Assembly: GCA_030744755.1 (NCBI GenBank)
Contig: JASLPY010000003.1
Span: 62,001-126,000 of the forward strand
Reading direction: 5' to 3'
DNA: 64,000 nucleotides
From: Kiritimatiellia bacterium
Lineage (GTDB): Bacteria; Verrucomicrobiota; Kiritimatiellia; UBA8416; JADHWI01
Positions 26,274 to 35,610 of the stretch are shown here, piece by piece. The notes under the pieces were generated by a model that made no database searches, was not told where the DNA came from, and saw only the letters and a program-made list of their open reading frames with translations. Both the position numbers and the translations under genes were made by a program. Within the stretch, counting starts at the first letter, position 1. The number at the start of each line of letters is the position of its first letter.

Positions 26274-28388
26274 CTAAACCACCTTACCAATCAGCATACC
26301 CCCCTGGTAAACGATGAAAGTAATGATATAGGCCAGAAGGGTAAGACCTACAGCTTGCAGCGCGGCCCAGTACCAGGCGCCGCTTTCCTTCCATGTTGCC
26401 ACTACAGTGACCGCACATGGAACGCTGATCAGACAGAACAACATTATGCAGAATGCCTGCAGGGGAGAGTATTGGCGCCGTAATACTTCGCGCAGGGGTT
26501 CTGAAGTAGCACCTCCCTCACCAAGCGAATTGACAATTCCCAATTGGGCAACAAAGACCTCCTTGGCCGCAACAGCTCCAATTAAAGCCGTCGTAGTTTT
26601 CCAATCGAAACCCACGGGCTTCATTACTGGCTCAAAGGATTTGCCGATTCGCCCGGCCACCGAATAAGACAGCTCTACTTGCGCCGCGTCCTCCGCATTC
26701 AGCCCCTCCAATTTGTCTTCCCCGGGTTTGGGATAACTCGTGAGCACCCAGAGAATCATCGAGATAACCACAATCACGGTACCCGCTTTTCTGACAAACA
26801 GCCACGCCCTGTCCCATGTGTGCTCCATCAGGCCTTTGAATGTCGGCAATCTGTACGGGGGAAGATCCATGACGAGAGCTTCCGCTTCACCCTTGAAAAG
26901 GGTTGCCCTCAGCAACCGGGCAAGAATAACCGCTATCGCGATGCCGATCAGGTATATCATCATGAGCATCGGAGTCCTCCACTTGTCTGCAAAGAAAGCC
27001 CCAATGAAAAGCGTGTATATGGGTAGCCTCGCTCCGCAACTGAAAAGCGGCAGCACCAGCATCGTGCTCAGGCGGTCTCTGCGACTCTCCAGCATTCGCG
27101 TAGCCATGATCGCCGGAACCGTACAACCGAAACCTATCAGCATGGGGATGAAGCTCTTGCCGTGTAAGCCGATTTTGTGCATCAGGCCATCCATGATAAA
27201 AGCCGCTCGCGCCATGTAACCGGAGTCTTCCAGCAAGGCGATCGCGAAAAACAGCAGCACAATGGTGGGAACAAAAACCAGTACGCCACCCACCCCGGCA
27301 ATAACCCCGTCAACTATCAACGAACGCATCGGATCGGCAACACCTTCGGGCCACGACTGAACAACCGTCGAAGATATCCAGCTGAACAGATTCTCGATCC
27401 ATACCATGGGATACTCACCCATGGTGAATGTCATTTTGAAAAGCAGGTACATGAGCCCAAGAAAGATCGGAATACCCAGGATATTACTCGTGAGCAGCTC
27501 GTCAATGCGGTCCGACATTGAATGCCTGGTCTCAACCGTCATATTGACGGCTTCCTGGCATGCGCCGGAGATGAACCCGTATCGTCCGTCAGCTATCACG
27601 ACTTCCGGCGTATCTCCGAAATGAACATTGATCCGGTTAACCGACTTGCCCAACTCGGACAGCACATCCGAGGACTCCCCGCAGACATCCTTCACATAGG
27701 TTGTTACGGACTCATCCCCCTCAAGCAACTTGATTGCCAGCCAGCGAGGATGGATTCCGTAATCCAACGAGGTCTCCTCGAGACGCGGAATCAATCGAGA
27801 AAGCTCGGCCTCCACCTCACGTCCGTAAGAGATGTATGTAGGCTTCCTCGGGTGTTCTTGATCAGACACCTCCACAATGGTGTCTTTAAGGACCTCGAGC
27901 CCAACCCCTTTATGACCAACCAGGGAAACAATTCTTGCATCAAAGAACCTGGACAGCAAAGAGGTATCTATGTCCTGCCCCTTGGCGCCGGCTATGTCGG
28001 ACATGTTGAATGCCAGTACTACCGGGACTTCGAGCTCCATGAACTGCACGGCAAGGTACAAATGCCGTTCAAGGTTAGACGAATCCAGAACGCAGACAAC
28101 CACGTCAGGATCCTCGTGCATTACGTAGTTTCTGGCAACCAGCTCGTCGGCCGAATGCGCCGTGAGACTGTAGGTCCCCGGAAGATCCACAACGGTCACT
28201 TCGTGACCCTTGTGACGAAAAGATCCCTCTTCGACCTCTACCGTCACGCCGGGATAGTTGCCCACGTGATGGCGCGATCCAGTCAACGCATTAAAGATGG
28301 TGGTCTTTCCTGAGTTGGGATTCCCCGCCAATGCAATAGTTACCGGTTTATGCCCGCCATTCGTCATATCAATAGCCACGACAGTCAT
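26274..28388 (-). CDS. feoB: Ferrous iron transporter FeoB
   Basis: This 704-residue protein has the N-terminal G domain: G1 GNPNSGKTTIFNALTG, switch region HHVGNYPGVTVEVEEG, G3 VVDLPGTYSL, G4-type NMSD. The membrane core contains Gate motifs (FSCGARLPIYTLFIGAFF and GAVAAKEVFVAQLG). It imports Fe(II) across the inner membrane, driven by GTP. The start overlaps the feoA stop by 4 nt, and the metal permease follows after 7 nt. The operon is led by a DtxR/MntR-type regulator, so iron repression is likely. Confidence 0.97.
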   Translation of the reverse strand: MTVVAIDMTNGGHKPVTIALAGNPNSGKTTIFNALTGSRHHVGNYPGVTVEVEEGSFRHKGHEVTVVDLPGTYSLTAHSADELVARNYVMHEDPDVVVCVLDSSNLERHLYLAVQFMELEVPVVLAFNMSDIAGAKGQDIDTSLLSRFFDARIVSLVGHKGVGLEVLKDTIVEVSDQEHPRKPTYISYGREVEAELSRLIPRLEETSLDYGIHPRWLAIKLLEGDESVTTYVKDVCGESSDVLSELGKSVNRINVHFGDTPEVVIADGRYGFISGACQEAVNMTVETRHSMSDRIDELLTSNILGIPIFLGLMYLLFKMTFTMGEYPMVWIENLFSWISSTVVQSWPEGVADPMRSLIVDGVIAGVGGVLVFVPTIVLLFFAIALLEDSGYMARAAFIMDGLMHKIGLHGKSFIPMLIGFGCTVPAIMATRMLESRRDRLSTMLVLPLFSCGARLPIYTLFIGAFFADKWRTPMLMMIYLIGIAIAVILARLLRATLFKGEAEALVMDLPPYRLPTFKGLMEHTWDRAWLFVRKAGTVIVVISMILWVLTSYPKPGEDKLEGLNAEDAAQVELSYSVAGRIGKSFEPVMKPVGFDWKTTTALIGAVAAKEVFVAQLGIVNSLGEGGATSEPLREVLRRQYSPLQAFCIMLFCLISVPCAVTVVATWKESGAWYWAALQAVGLTLLAYIITFIVYQGGMLIGKVV

Positions 28389-28684
28389 TCCTCAGGTTTT
28401 ACCAGAACCTTCTTGACCATCCCCCGTCCGATGACCAACCGGTTGTCCTTAATCGCCAGGATTATCGAACCGGAGTTCTTCACGACTCTCACTCTGACAC
28501 CCGGCAGTATCCCCATGGAGGCAAGCCTTCTGACGAGGCCGCCGCCGCCATGGATCTCCACGACAGTTGCAGATTCACCTGCCTTCATGTCGCGAAGAGA
28601 AACCGTGGCCTCACCTCCCGCAGCGGGAGGATCCGCCTTACCGGCATCTTCATTTCGACTGATCCACCTGCATAAATCCTTCAA
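28385..28684 (-). CDS. feoA: FeoA-domain protein
   Basis: This 99-residue protein has a C-terminal SH3-like FeoA domain (residues about 29-99: VSLRDMKAGESATVVEIHGG, LVRRLASMGILPGVRVRV, GRGMVKKVLV). The N-terminal 28 residues are an unusual polar extension that overlaps the regulator gene by 35 nt. The ATG has GGGGAAGAG about 6 nt upstream, which supports this start. FeoA binds FeoB and supports Fe(II) uptake. It overlaps feoB by 4 nt. Confidence 0.93.
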   Translation of the reverse strand: MKDLCRWISRNEDAGKADPPAAGGEATVSLRDMKAGESATVVEIHGGGGLVRRLASMGILPGVRVRVVKNSGSIILAIKDNRLVIGRGMVKKVLVKPEE

Positions 28685-29138
28685 TTCTCTTCCCCTTCTT
28701 GGCCTTTACGAAGGCCGAAAACCTGTCCACCCAATCATTGTCCGCCACGGTCGAGTCCTTCAGAAACCGGGCAAAGAGCACAAGCTGCCGCATGACCTTT
28801 TTGTCCGTAACATGCTCCATCCTGCATGCATTCTCTCCAGCAAGCTCCTCGTCAATCAGCAGTATGTCCGTGAGAAAGCGCTTGATAATCATGTGATTCT
28901 CAGCGACCTCCTCCGCAATTTTCCTTCCGTCAGCAGTGAGCGTGGCAATTTCGTATGGCGTGTAATTGACAAGTCCCTTCTCGGCAAGTGTCTTGAGCGT
29001 CGAACTTACCGTGGACTTGTGCACAGACAACTCCGTCGCGATATCTCTGACCCTGGCAGCTCCTTTGCTCGCATGGAGCTTCAGGATTGCTTCAAGGTAA
29101 TCCTCCAGCTTCGATGTTATCGTTCTCTCACGCTTCAT
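28650..29138 (-). CDS. DtxR/MntR-family metal-dependent repressor
   Basis: This 162-residue protein starts with a winged helix (KLEDYLEAILKLHASKGAAR, VRDIATELSVHKSTVSSTLK, LAEKGLVNYTPYEIATLT). The metal-binding and dimerisation domain follows (KIAEEVAENHMIIKRFLTDI, HVTDKKVMRQLVLFARFL), with His and Glu ligands. The C-terminal SH3-like domain of long DtxR members is absent, as in MntR; the next gene encodes a free FeoA SH3-like domain. It probably senses Fe(II) or Mn(II) and represses its own operon through the palindrome 27 nt upstream of its start. Confidence 0.92.
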   Translation of the reverse strand: MKRERTITSKLEDYLEAILKLHASKGAARVRDIATELSVHKSTVSSTLKTLAEKGLVNYTPYEIATLTADGRKIAEEVAENHMIIKRFLTDILLIDEELAGENACRMEHVTDKKVMRQLVLFARFLKDSTVADNDWVDRFSAFVKAKKGKRIEGFMQVDQSK

Positions 29139-29164
29139 TTCACACCAAGTATGACGCTTCCATC

Positions 29165-29186
29165 ATTGTTTTATTAATCAAACAAT
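29165..29186. promoter_or_regulatory. Palindromic operator candidate for the DtxR-type regulator
   Basis: The site reads ATTGTTTTATTAATCAAACA, continuing AT. It is a 22-bp palindrome with one mismatched pair (arms ATTGTTT and AAACAAT around ATTAAT). It ends 27 nt before the regulator ATG, in the only AT-rich part of the gap. Size, symmetry and position fit a DtxR/MntR/IdeR-type box overlapping the promoter. Binding is inference. Confidence 0.65.
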
Positions 29187-29269
29187 ATCACACTACAGCC
29201 CCAATGCAAATACAAGACGAAATAAAGGACAGGCGGAAGCGCCCAGCGGGCCTAAGCCCGCAATCCCCA

Positions 29270-29300
29270 ACTTCAGCGTTGAGCCTGTCGAAAAACGGAG
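29270..29300. repeat. Dispersed 'LSLSK'-type repeat fragment
   Basis: TTCAGCGTTGAGCCTGTCGA, continuing AAAACGG, translates rightward as SALSLSKNG. It is a common junk-repeat motif seen together with the 'SFAKATEG' type. A degenerate partner (CCGTCGCCGAGGCTATGGAG) lies at about 29384-29403. Confidence 0.45.
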
Positions 29301-29408
29301 AGCAGCCCTTACGGGCTTGACTGCAAACGGTCGCTGGACTGGGAGTATCAACGTTCCCCGCAACACCTCTGAATCCTCACCCTCCGTCGCCGAGGCTATG
29401 GAGGCCAA

Positions 29409-29468
29409 GCGGATTCAGCTACGGGAGGAAGTCCTGATCCAAACGTAGCTGGATTCGTTAGAATTCAG
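29409..29468. repeat. Palindromic repeat (family B, second copy)
   Basis: Arms GCGGATTCAGCTAC and GTAGCTGGATTCGTTAGAAT, continuing TCAG, share the core GAATCCAGCTAC with the copies at 5744-5810 and 38254-38287. The copy lies just beyond the stop codon of the second giant protein gene. Confidence 0.7.
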
Positions 29469-29473
29469 ATCCC

Positions 29474-32400
29474 CTACTCCACAAGCCAAACCTGCCCACG
29501 AAAATAGATCGGGCCTGAGCCGCCTTGTGAATTCGAGTAAATGATCATTCTGTCCTCGCCGGACAGGTTCGTGTAGTCAGGCACCCCGGACCAGCCGCCT
29601 TCAAGATTAGTCGCATTCTCCAGCGAGTAGTACCTCTGGTAACTGCCGCCGTAGGCAGAGGCGTCAACGCCGAAGAACTCCACCAGCACATCACTGTTGG
29701 ATATTATTACATCCACCCAGAACAGGCTGTTGCTGTTCGTCGGATCAGTTCCTGCCGTGAACTCATCGTCGTTGTTAAGACCATCCTCGTCGGGATCGTT
29801 TGTTGCGATACCATCCGGGGCGTTCGTGCTTCCAAAGTGCTCTATCTCCCAGTCATCCAGCATGCCGTCGCCGTCAACGTCCAGGGGCGATTCCGCCAGC
29901 GGGTTGTTATCCTCGGAAGCGCCGTAGGTGGTGAACACTTCGTTCGACCCCTGGTTCATCCAACAGGTCCAGATCCAGTTGGACGATCTTGCCATGCCCT
30001 CAATACGGAACTCGTCAACGTACTCGGCAAAGCATTCGCCGCCCCAAAGTGAGAAGGTATTGGCGATATAGGCAATTGACCCGCTCACCTGGTTGATAGC
30101 AGATCCCACAAGGCGACCATCTACATAGAAATCCGTCCCGCCGCCTTCTCCCACTGCCGCAATATGGCGCCACTTTACATTGCCCGCCGGCAGGTCATAT
30201 CCCGAATCGGTGAAATCGAGGCCGATCTGCATACCGAGATCATCACTCGTCTTCTTCACTACCGCCGCACGGTCGCCCGAAGAGGTCCTGGCAAGGGTTC
30301 TTCCTTCGGAACTCGGATAGAGACCCTTGAACCATGTGCTTATCGTCCAGCTCCCGGCCAACGGAACATAAGGGTCCGCGACCTGGATGGTCGAGCCAAC
30401 CGAAGGAAGTCCCAGGGCCCTGCCTATCTGGCCGGGCTCCTCCCAGGTGTAGCTGCTTTTAAACGTGGTCTGCACGTCGTTGCTGGTGGAATCGTACACC
30501 GTGGTACTGCCCGTATCATCGGCCATGTGCTGCACAAGGCCGAAGCCGTTCGTCCAGACGGTTCCGTTGGTTGCATACCCCGGAGGTTCGGTAGCGCTGT
30601 CGTTGCCCCAGTAGAGCCATATCGAGGTGCCCTCTTCGGGCAAATCAGGCATGAGAACCCATACGCAGGAGGTGCCGCCTGGATCCCAGTTCTCGATCTC
30701 GTGGTACAGCGTATTGGTGCCCGTTATATCGGCAATGCGAAGACTTGCCCCGCCAAAGGCGGGGTCACCAACGTCCTCGTAATCGAAACCTTCCAGTCCC
30801 TCGTGCAGCTTCACCAGTACCGGAAAGTCTTCAACACCTTGAGCATCCGCGTACCCTGAAATAGACACCTGCATCCGGTAGTCCCAGTCACTGTACGTCG
30901 ATGAGTACGTAAACACGTTTATCGAGGCAGAAGTCGTAACTCCAAAATCGTCCTCCAGCACCGCAAAAAGCTGGTGATTGGAGGTGGGTGGGATATTGGA
31001 CTGGTTAAGGTCACAAGTATATGGACTGATGATGTCCTCATGCAACATTTCCGCCCCACTATAGAACCTGACGTGGTGCACTGAACCGGCCACATGCGAA
31101 AGGTCCACTGCCGCTGTCATGGTATCTGAGAACGGGGACAGGTACTTCGTGCCGTCCTCAGGACTGGTCAGCGCGATCCGTTCGGCCATTACAGCATGAA
31201 AAACGATTTCCACGGAGCTTTCGGTACCGCCATCGTCCACCAGGTCGGCCCTCAGGCTGTATGTCCCGGCCGTACTCACATGGGTGTGGTCCAGAAAGGT
31301 TTCATACGGATCGGTGGTGTCTACCGCGATACTGTTGGTCCCCAAGAAGAATTCTACTGAGTGGATCGAGCCACTTACCTGGTTGTCGTCTATTACGGTG
31401 GTTATGGTGTTCGAGAACGGGATGTACAAGGTGCTCCCGGCCGACGGGCTTGTAATGAATACTCTGGCCGCGGTAAGCGATGCGGGAAGGGCCACCCAAT
31501 TTGCCGGATCGTTTCCGCTTTGTCCGGCGTATGCTCTTTGAAGTGCCATGTCGTTGGTCTGGACGTTCTGCGGCCAGGGCGAGTGGGCCGAGTAGATTAC
31601 TTCGTCAACGATAACCCAGGACACGTTATCTCCCTCGTCGTCCGGCGCCTGTGGCCGCTCGAGTGCTATGCGCTCGCCATCGTTGGAAAGTCTGCCGTCA
31701 TACGGACCCATTATATAGAGAACCGCGTTGGTCAGATCGTATGCTTCCTTGAATGCATTCATCGCCGCTGTATTGGTGGGATTGAATGATACAAGTGTGA
31801 GGTAATCCTTCGATCCAATTGATGTATTGGACGGGAAGCTGTACTCCACTCCTCCATCGATCCGCCATGTTCCAGTCTCATTCCACAATTCGATCGGCGC
31901 GTCGGTTGGATTATAGAGCACGATGTACTCATCGTTGGTGTTGTCCTCGGGATTGGCGACCGTGGGGGCTGGATGATACATGAGCTGGTTTATCACGATA
32001 TGGCTGGAACCCAGCGCGTTGGTGGTCCTGCGGGTGGGTGACAGTGTGTACCAGTAATCATTGCCATCGATGTAACGCCCAAGCGTGGCGCCATTCTCCT
32101 GGCCTTTGAAGCTTATGCCGTCGGCCACGCGGTCTTCACTCGTTCCGGGAAGGTAGGACAGCAATACCTGTTCTCCGGCCTTGTCGAGCCCAAAGCCGTT
32201 GGTAATGGGACTGTGGAACCCGGTGACCTCATCAAACGCCTTCCAGCCTCCGGCTGCAATCGTGTTGGTTGCGGGTATGGCCCACTTCTTGAGATCCGAA
32301 GCGCTGTCACTGAGGTACCAGTTGGCCAGAGATACGCCGGTGGTTTTGGTGTTGTGGAGTTCCAGCCAGTCGTTGGAATCGTATTCTGGTTTCGCCGCGT

Positions 32401-35362
32401 TGGTGTAATCGGTATGAGCGGCGATCTCGTTCAGGAGTACGTCCTTTATGGGGTCGGGATCGGTTTCGCCGGGAGAACCGTCTATGTAGGCGCTGGCCCG
32501 CCAGTTCCCGCCATAGTTCAATGATCCCTCAGCTTGTTCGTTTAACTCCGTGGCCACCAGGGAATGCCCGGCACCATCGGCCGCAAGGGGCCATCCCCTG
32601 CCGTCGTTATACGAGAAGCTCAGAAGGTGAGTATCTGTTCCGTCGCAGAGTGACACGCGTTCGCCCGCATTATCCAGCGAACCGGAGTACTCCCCGGCAA
32701 TCAGCATACTGTTCCCATAGCGGTTGGTGAAGGCGTCGATGTCTCTCACTATCACCACGTATTCATCCTGGGCGAGTGTGAGAACATCGCCGTAGGTGAA
32801 GTCGAACGAGATACCGTTGGTAAAACGCATTCCCGCCAGCCCGAGTGTTCCACCACCGGTGTTCCTGAGCTCCACGAATTCGAACTCATCCGAGTTGCTT
32901 GAAATGTTGGTTTCCGTCCCACTCGGCTCGCGAGGGTTATACATTACCTCCGTCACGCGGAGTGGTGATGTTTCGGCCAGGACAAACACTGCCTCGTTGA
33001 GAGCGCTCCACTCCGATCCCGAGTATGCCCGCGCCTTCACGAGTGAGGTGAGGGTCAGCGGCACCTCTCCGGAATACACCGTTCCCACGGCCGAACCTGT
33101 CTCGTACTCGCGTGGATCGGTGCCGTCGACGGTGTAGTAGATGGTGTCCAAGGCCGCGTTTGTCATCTTTAGCAGCGCGCCATTGGCAATATTGCCGCCG
33201 TGCTGATACGAACCATCGATGCTGAAGGTCGGGGCGTCGGTTTCCGGGTAAAGATCCTTCCCCCTGAGTTGTCCCAGAACGATTGCCGTGCGCTGCGGCA
33301 TGTACGTGTCGAGCACGTAGTCACGTTTGGACTGCCAGTGTGCGAGGGTGTATGGATCACCGCCCCGCTGATCACCCCATCGCGCCGACTCCGCAACAAT
33401 CGCCATCTCCACTTCATCGGCCAGGCCCTTGTACCGCTGGTAGGCCTCGTTGGTCGTAACGGCCCCCCCGTTGAACATGTGCCGATGAGCCTGGTCTGCG
33501 AACTGCAGTTGGAATTCGCTGTTGGCCTGCAGATACTTGTATGGTTCGCCGGCACCGTTGTTCACTCCTGTCACGTTCGCACTCAGGGACGACCACACGC
33601 AGATAGCACCCTCGGCGTCCCAGTTGAACCACTTGAAACCCGTGGCATTGGGAGGACGTCGGCAGGCGCAGTAGTAATTGTGCCCCGGCCAATCGCCCGT
33701 TCCTCCCCAGAAATTGCAGAACATGTAATCAATATAGTTCGGCACGTCCATCAGGTCGGTGTAGGCGGGGTTCGGGGTTCGATCAGGATTATTGCCCTGC
33801 AGTTCCTGGTAGTCCGCGTTATCCGTCATACCTCCTTGGACCAGGGTCCGCATCTGGTTCCATGTGGTTGTATTTCCCTCACCGGTGGCCGCGCCGGAGT
33901 TGAGCGCGTCCCATTCCTCTTTGCTGCCGCCAAAATAATCTGCGCAGAAAGACGCTTCAGGGCGCTCACAGATGTTGTAGAGCCCCCAGTACAGACCGTT
34001 GATGTACAGGTGCACGAACGTCCCGCGCCCAACAGGTCGTCCGAAAGCCAGTTGCGTGCGGCGCATGTACTCGTCGATGATGTACTGGGTGTCGGCATCC
34101 CCCCAGTTGTTCCAGCCGTCATTGGCTCCCGCGCGCAGGACAAGGTCGTCGAAGCTCGTGACCGCGTCCGGATCCCAGGTGAACATCGGGAACTTCAGCT
34201 TGGTCGGGCCGTACATACCTTTGAACAGGAGACGGAACGACTTCTTCCTTGTCAGGTTCATACCGCGGAAGGCCCCGCCATAGATGCGCACCCCGCAGTT
34301 GATCTGGAATTCTTCGCTTCCGTCCGGGGTGAACCATTCCACTGACACAGGACGTTCCCATGACTCGCCCTGGCTCGTGGAATTCGGGTAGATGCCGGTC
34401 GAGGAGTCAAACATGTCGTCAACATCGGCGGCAAACGAAACCGTAGGAATAGAGGTCAACGATTCTTCCATCATTGGGCCATAAGTGGGATCAGAAACGA
34501 CATCCGGGTCCATCTCGTAATCCGCCGTCGTGCTTTTCCAGGTGGCGGGGAAGCCTGATGGATCAGGTGGCTGCTGAACCACCTCGCCGAGGAATACGTA
34601 GGTGTGAGTGTCCACATCGGTTGATCGCCAGCCAGGGACGAAGGCCATGGCACGTAATACGGTCGTGTTTGATACCGCCACGGGACCTGTATACACCGTT
34701 CCCGATATCTCGTCCGGCTCCGAGAAGTCGGTCGTGTAGTGAATCGTGGCACCCGCCGTGGCGCTCGTAATGGCGACCACGAAGGTGTTGGTGAAGAATC
34801 CACGGTCGACGGTGAACTTGGTATCCTCAACAAGTCCAAGATAGTCACCGCCATTCTGCGCCCCCGGCGTGGGAGTCGCGAAGTATCGCAAGTCACCAAG
34901 TGCATTTGTGCTGATGCCAAACGAGACATCTTCTACCTGGTTGGGATACTCCGGCGAATATGCCTGGTGGACGGTGGTATGATCCGGCTCAACGAGGGCA
35001 AGGTATTCGCCGCCCCCACCCAGTTTGAAATCCGTATGAAGCTCACCGGCCGGATCATCCCTGTCCTTGTTTGAGGCAAAGATGACAAGGTATTCCCCCG
35101 TGCTCAGAATCACACTGGGAATACGCCACTTATCCAGCTCGCCTGCATCATCAGTCAGGAACCACCCGTCAAGATCCACCGTGTTGGTCGACCCGTTGTA
35201 GATTTCAATCCAGTCGGAGTACTCTGTGTCCTCATCGGCCAGAATCGAATCGTTTATGGCCAGAAACTCGTTGATGACGAGGCCGTCCGCGAGCACAGCT
35301 GTGGCGCCACACAGCAGGGCCAGCATGCCGACAAGAAAAGCCTTTGTTAGTTGGGTAATCAC
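29474..35362 (-). CDS. Giant secreted CotH / lamin-tail / LamG protein
   Basis: This protein has 1962 residues. The GTG at 35362 is preferred because GAGGTGG lies 6 nt upstream and it opens the signal peptide VITQLTKAFLVGMLALLCGATAVLA. Domains in order: lamin-tail near 28; chitobiase-C-like repeat near 175-255; CotH-kinase-like region near 300-690 (CGVRIYGGAFRGMNLTRKKS, FVHLYINGLYWGLYNICERP, WFNWDAEGAI); second chitobiase-C-like repeat near 715-790; lamin-tail domains near 800, 975 and 1120; two Ig-like repeats (VFITSPSAGSTLYIPF and IALTSPEDGTKYLSPF); DUF2341 near 1495-1595; LamG near 1610-1790; and a calcium-type DVDGDGMLDDWEIEHFG segment near 1828. It is probably extracellular and may bind glycans. 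Its substrate is unknown. Confidence 0.9.
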   Translation of the reverse strand: MITQLTKAFLVGMLALLCGATAVLADGLVINEFLAINDSILADEDTEYSDWIEIYNGSTNTVDLDGWFLTDDAGELDKWRIPSVILSTGEYLVIFASNKDRDDPAGELHTDFKLGGGGEYLALVEPDHTTVHQAYSPEYPNQVEDVSFGISTNALGDLRYFATPTPGAQNGGDYLGLVEDTKFTVDRGFFTNTFVVAITSATAGATIHYTTDFSEPDEISGTVYTGPVAVSNTTVLRAMAFVPGWRSTDVDTHTYVFLGEVVQQPPDPSGFPATWKSTTADYEMDPDVVSDPTYGPMMEESLTSIPTVSFAADVDDMFDSSTGIYPNSTSQGESWERPVSVEWFTPDGSEEFQINCGVRIYGGAFRGMNLTRKKSFRLLFKGMYGPTKLKFPMFTWDPDAVTSFDDLVLRAGANDGWNNWGDADTQYIIDEYMRRTQLAFGRPVGRGTFVHLYINGLYWGLYNICERPEASFCADYFGGSKEEWDALNSGAATGEGNTTTWNQMRTLVQGGMTDNADYQELQGNNPDRTPNPAYTDLMDVPNYIDYMFCNFWGGTGDWPGHNYYCACRRPPNATGFKWFNWDAEGAICVWSSLSANVTGVNNGAGEPYKYLQANSEFQLQFADQAHRHMFNGGAVTTNEAYQRYKGLADEVEMAIVAESARWGDQRGGDPYTLAHWQSKRDYVLDTYMPQRTAIVLGQLRGKDLYPETDAPTFSIDGSYQHGGNIANGALLKMTNAALDTIYYTVDGTDPREYETGSAVGTVYSGEVPLTLTSLVKARAYSGSEWSALNEAVFVLAETSPLRVTEVMYNPREPSGTETNISSNSDEFEFVELRNTGGGTLGLAGMRFTNGISFDFTYGDVLTLAQDEYVVIVRDIDAFTNRYGNSMLIAGEYSGSLDNAGERVSLCDGTDTHLLSFSYNDGRGWPLAADGAGHSLVATELNEQAEGSLNYGGNWRASAYIDGSPGETDPDPIKDVLLNEIAAHTDYTNAAKPEYDSNDWLELHNTKTTGVSLANWYLSDSASDLKKWAIPATNTIAAGGWKAFDEVTGFHSPITNGFGLDKAGEQVLLSYLPGTSEDRVADGISFKGQENGATLGRYIDGNDYWYTLSPTRRTTNALGSSHIVINQLMYHPAPTVANPEDNTNDEYIVLYNPTDAPIELWNETGTWRIDGGVEYSFPSNTSIGSKDYLTLVSFNPTNTAAMNAFKEAYDLTNAVLYIMGPYDGRLSNDGERIALERPQAPDDEGDNVSWVIVDEVIYSAHSPWPQNVQTNDMALQRAYAGQSGNDPANWVALPASLTAARVFITSPSAGSTLYIPFSNTITTVIDDNQVSGSIHSVEFFLGTNSIAVDTTDPYETFLDHTHVSTAGTYSLRADLVDDGGTESSVEIVFHAVMAERIALTSPEDGTKYLSPFSDTMTAAVDLSHVAGSVHHVRFYSGAEMLHEDIISPYTCDLNQSNIPPTSNHQLFAVLEDDFGVTTSASINVFTYSSTYSDWDYRMQVSISGYADAQGVEDFPVLVKLHEGLEGFDYEDVGDPAFGGASLRIADITGTNTLYHEIENWDPGGTSCVWVLMPDLPEEGTSIWLYWGNDSATEPPGYATNGTVWTNGFGLVQHMADDTGSTTVYDSTSNDVQTTFKSSYTWEEPGQIGRALGLPSVGSTIQVADPYVPLAGSWTISTWFKGLYPSSEGRTLARTSSGDRAAVVKKTSDDLGMQIGLDFTDSGYDLPAGNVKWRHIAAVGEGGGTDFYVDGRLVGSAINQVSGSIAYIANTFSLWGGECFAEYVDEFRIEGMARSSNWIWTCWMNQGSNEVFTTYGASEDNNPLAESPLDVDGDGMLDDWEIEHFGSTNAPDGIATNDPDEDGLNNDDEFTAGTDPTNSNSLFWVDVIISNSDVLVEFFGVDASAYGGSYQRYYSLENATNLEGGWSGVPDYTNLSGEDRMIIYSNSQGGSGPIYFRGQVWLVE

Positions 35363-35610
35363 AGTTACCACCTCGATAGAACACACACCACAGGCATTAT
35401 TTTACCACAGAAAACGTGCAAGATGGCAGAAAAGGTGTCAGTACGCAAGGGTAGGCGCAGGACGAATTCCTCCTTCAGGCGGACGCTCTTCCGAGGGTTC
35501 AGCCCAACGAATGTCTCCCGGGAAATGAGAAATGTGCCGCGGGGTTTACCTGCGAGCCCGGGCCTGATACTCTCCGCGTACGGTTGATTTGACAACCGCG
35601 CGGGATTGCC

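Larger units (their letters stand above)
29139..29473. other. Gene-free interval between the giant protein gene and the feo operon
   Basis: This 335-nt gap holds the operator-like palindrome of the feo operon (29165-29186), a 'LSLSK'-type repeat (about 29270-29300), a degenerate 'FAKATEG'-type repeat (about 29379-29405), and a family B palindrome (29409-29468). I see no gene. Confidence 0.6.
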
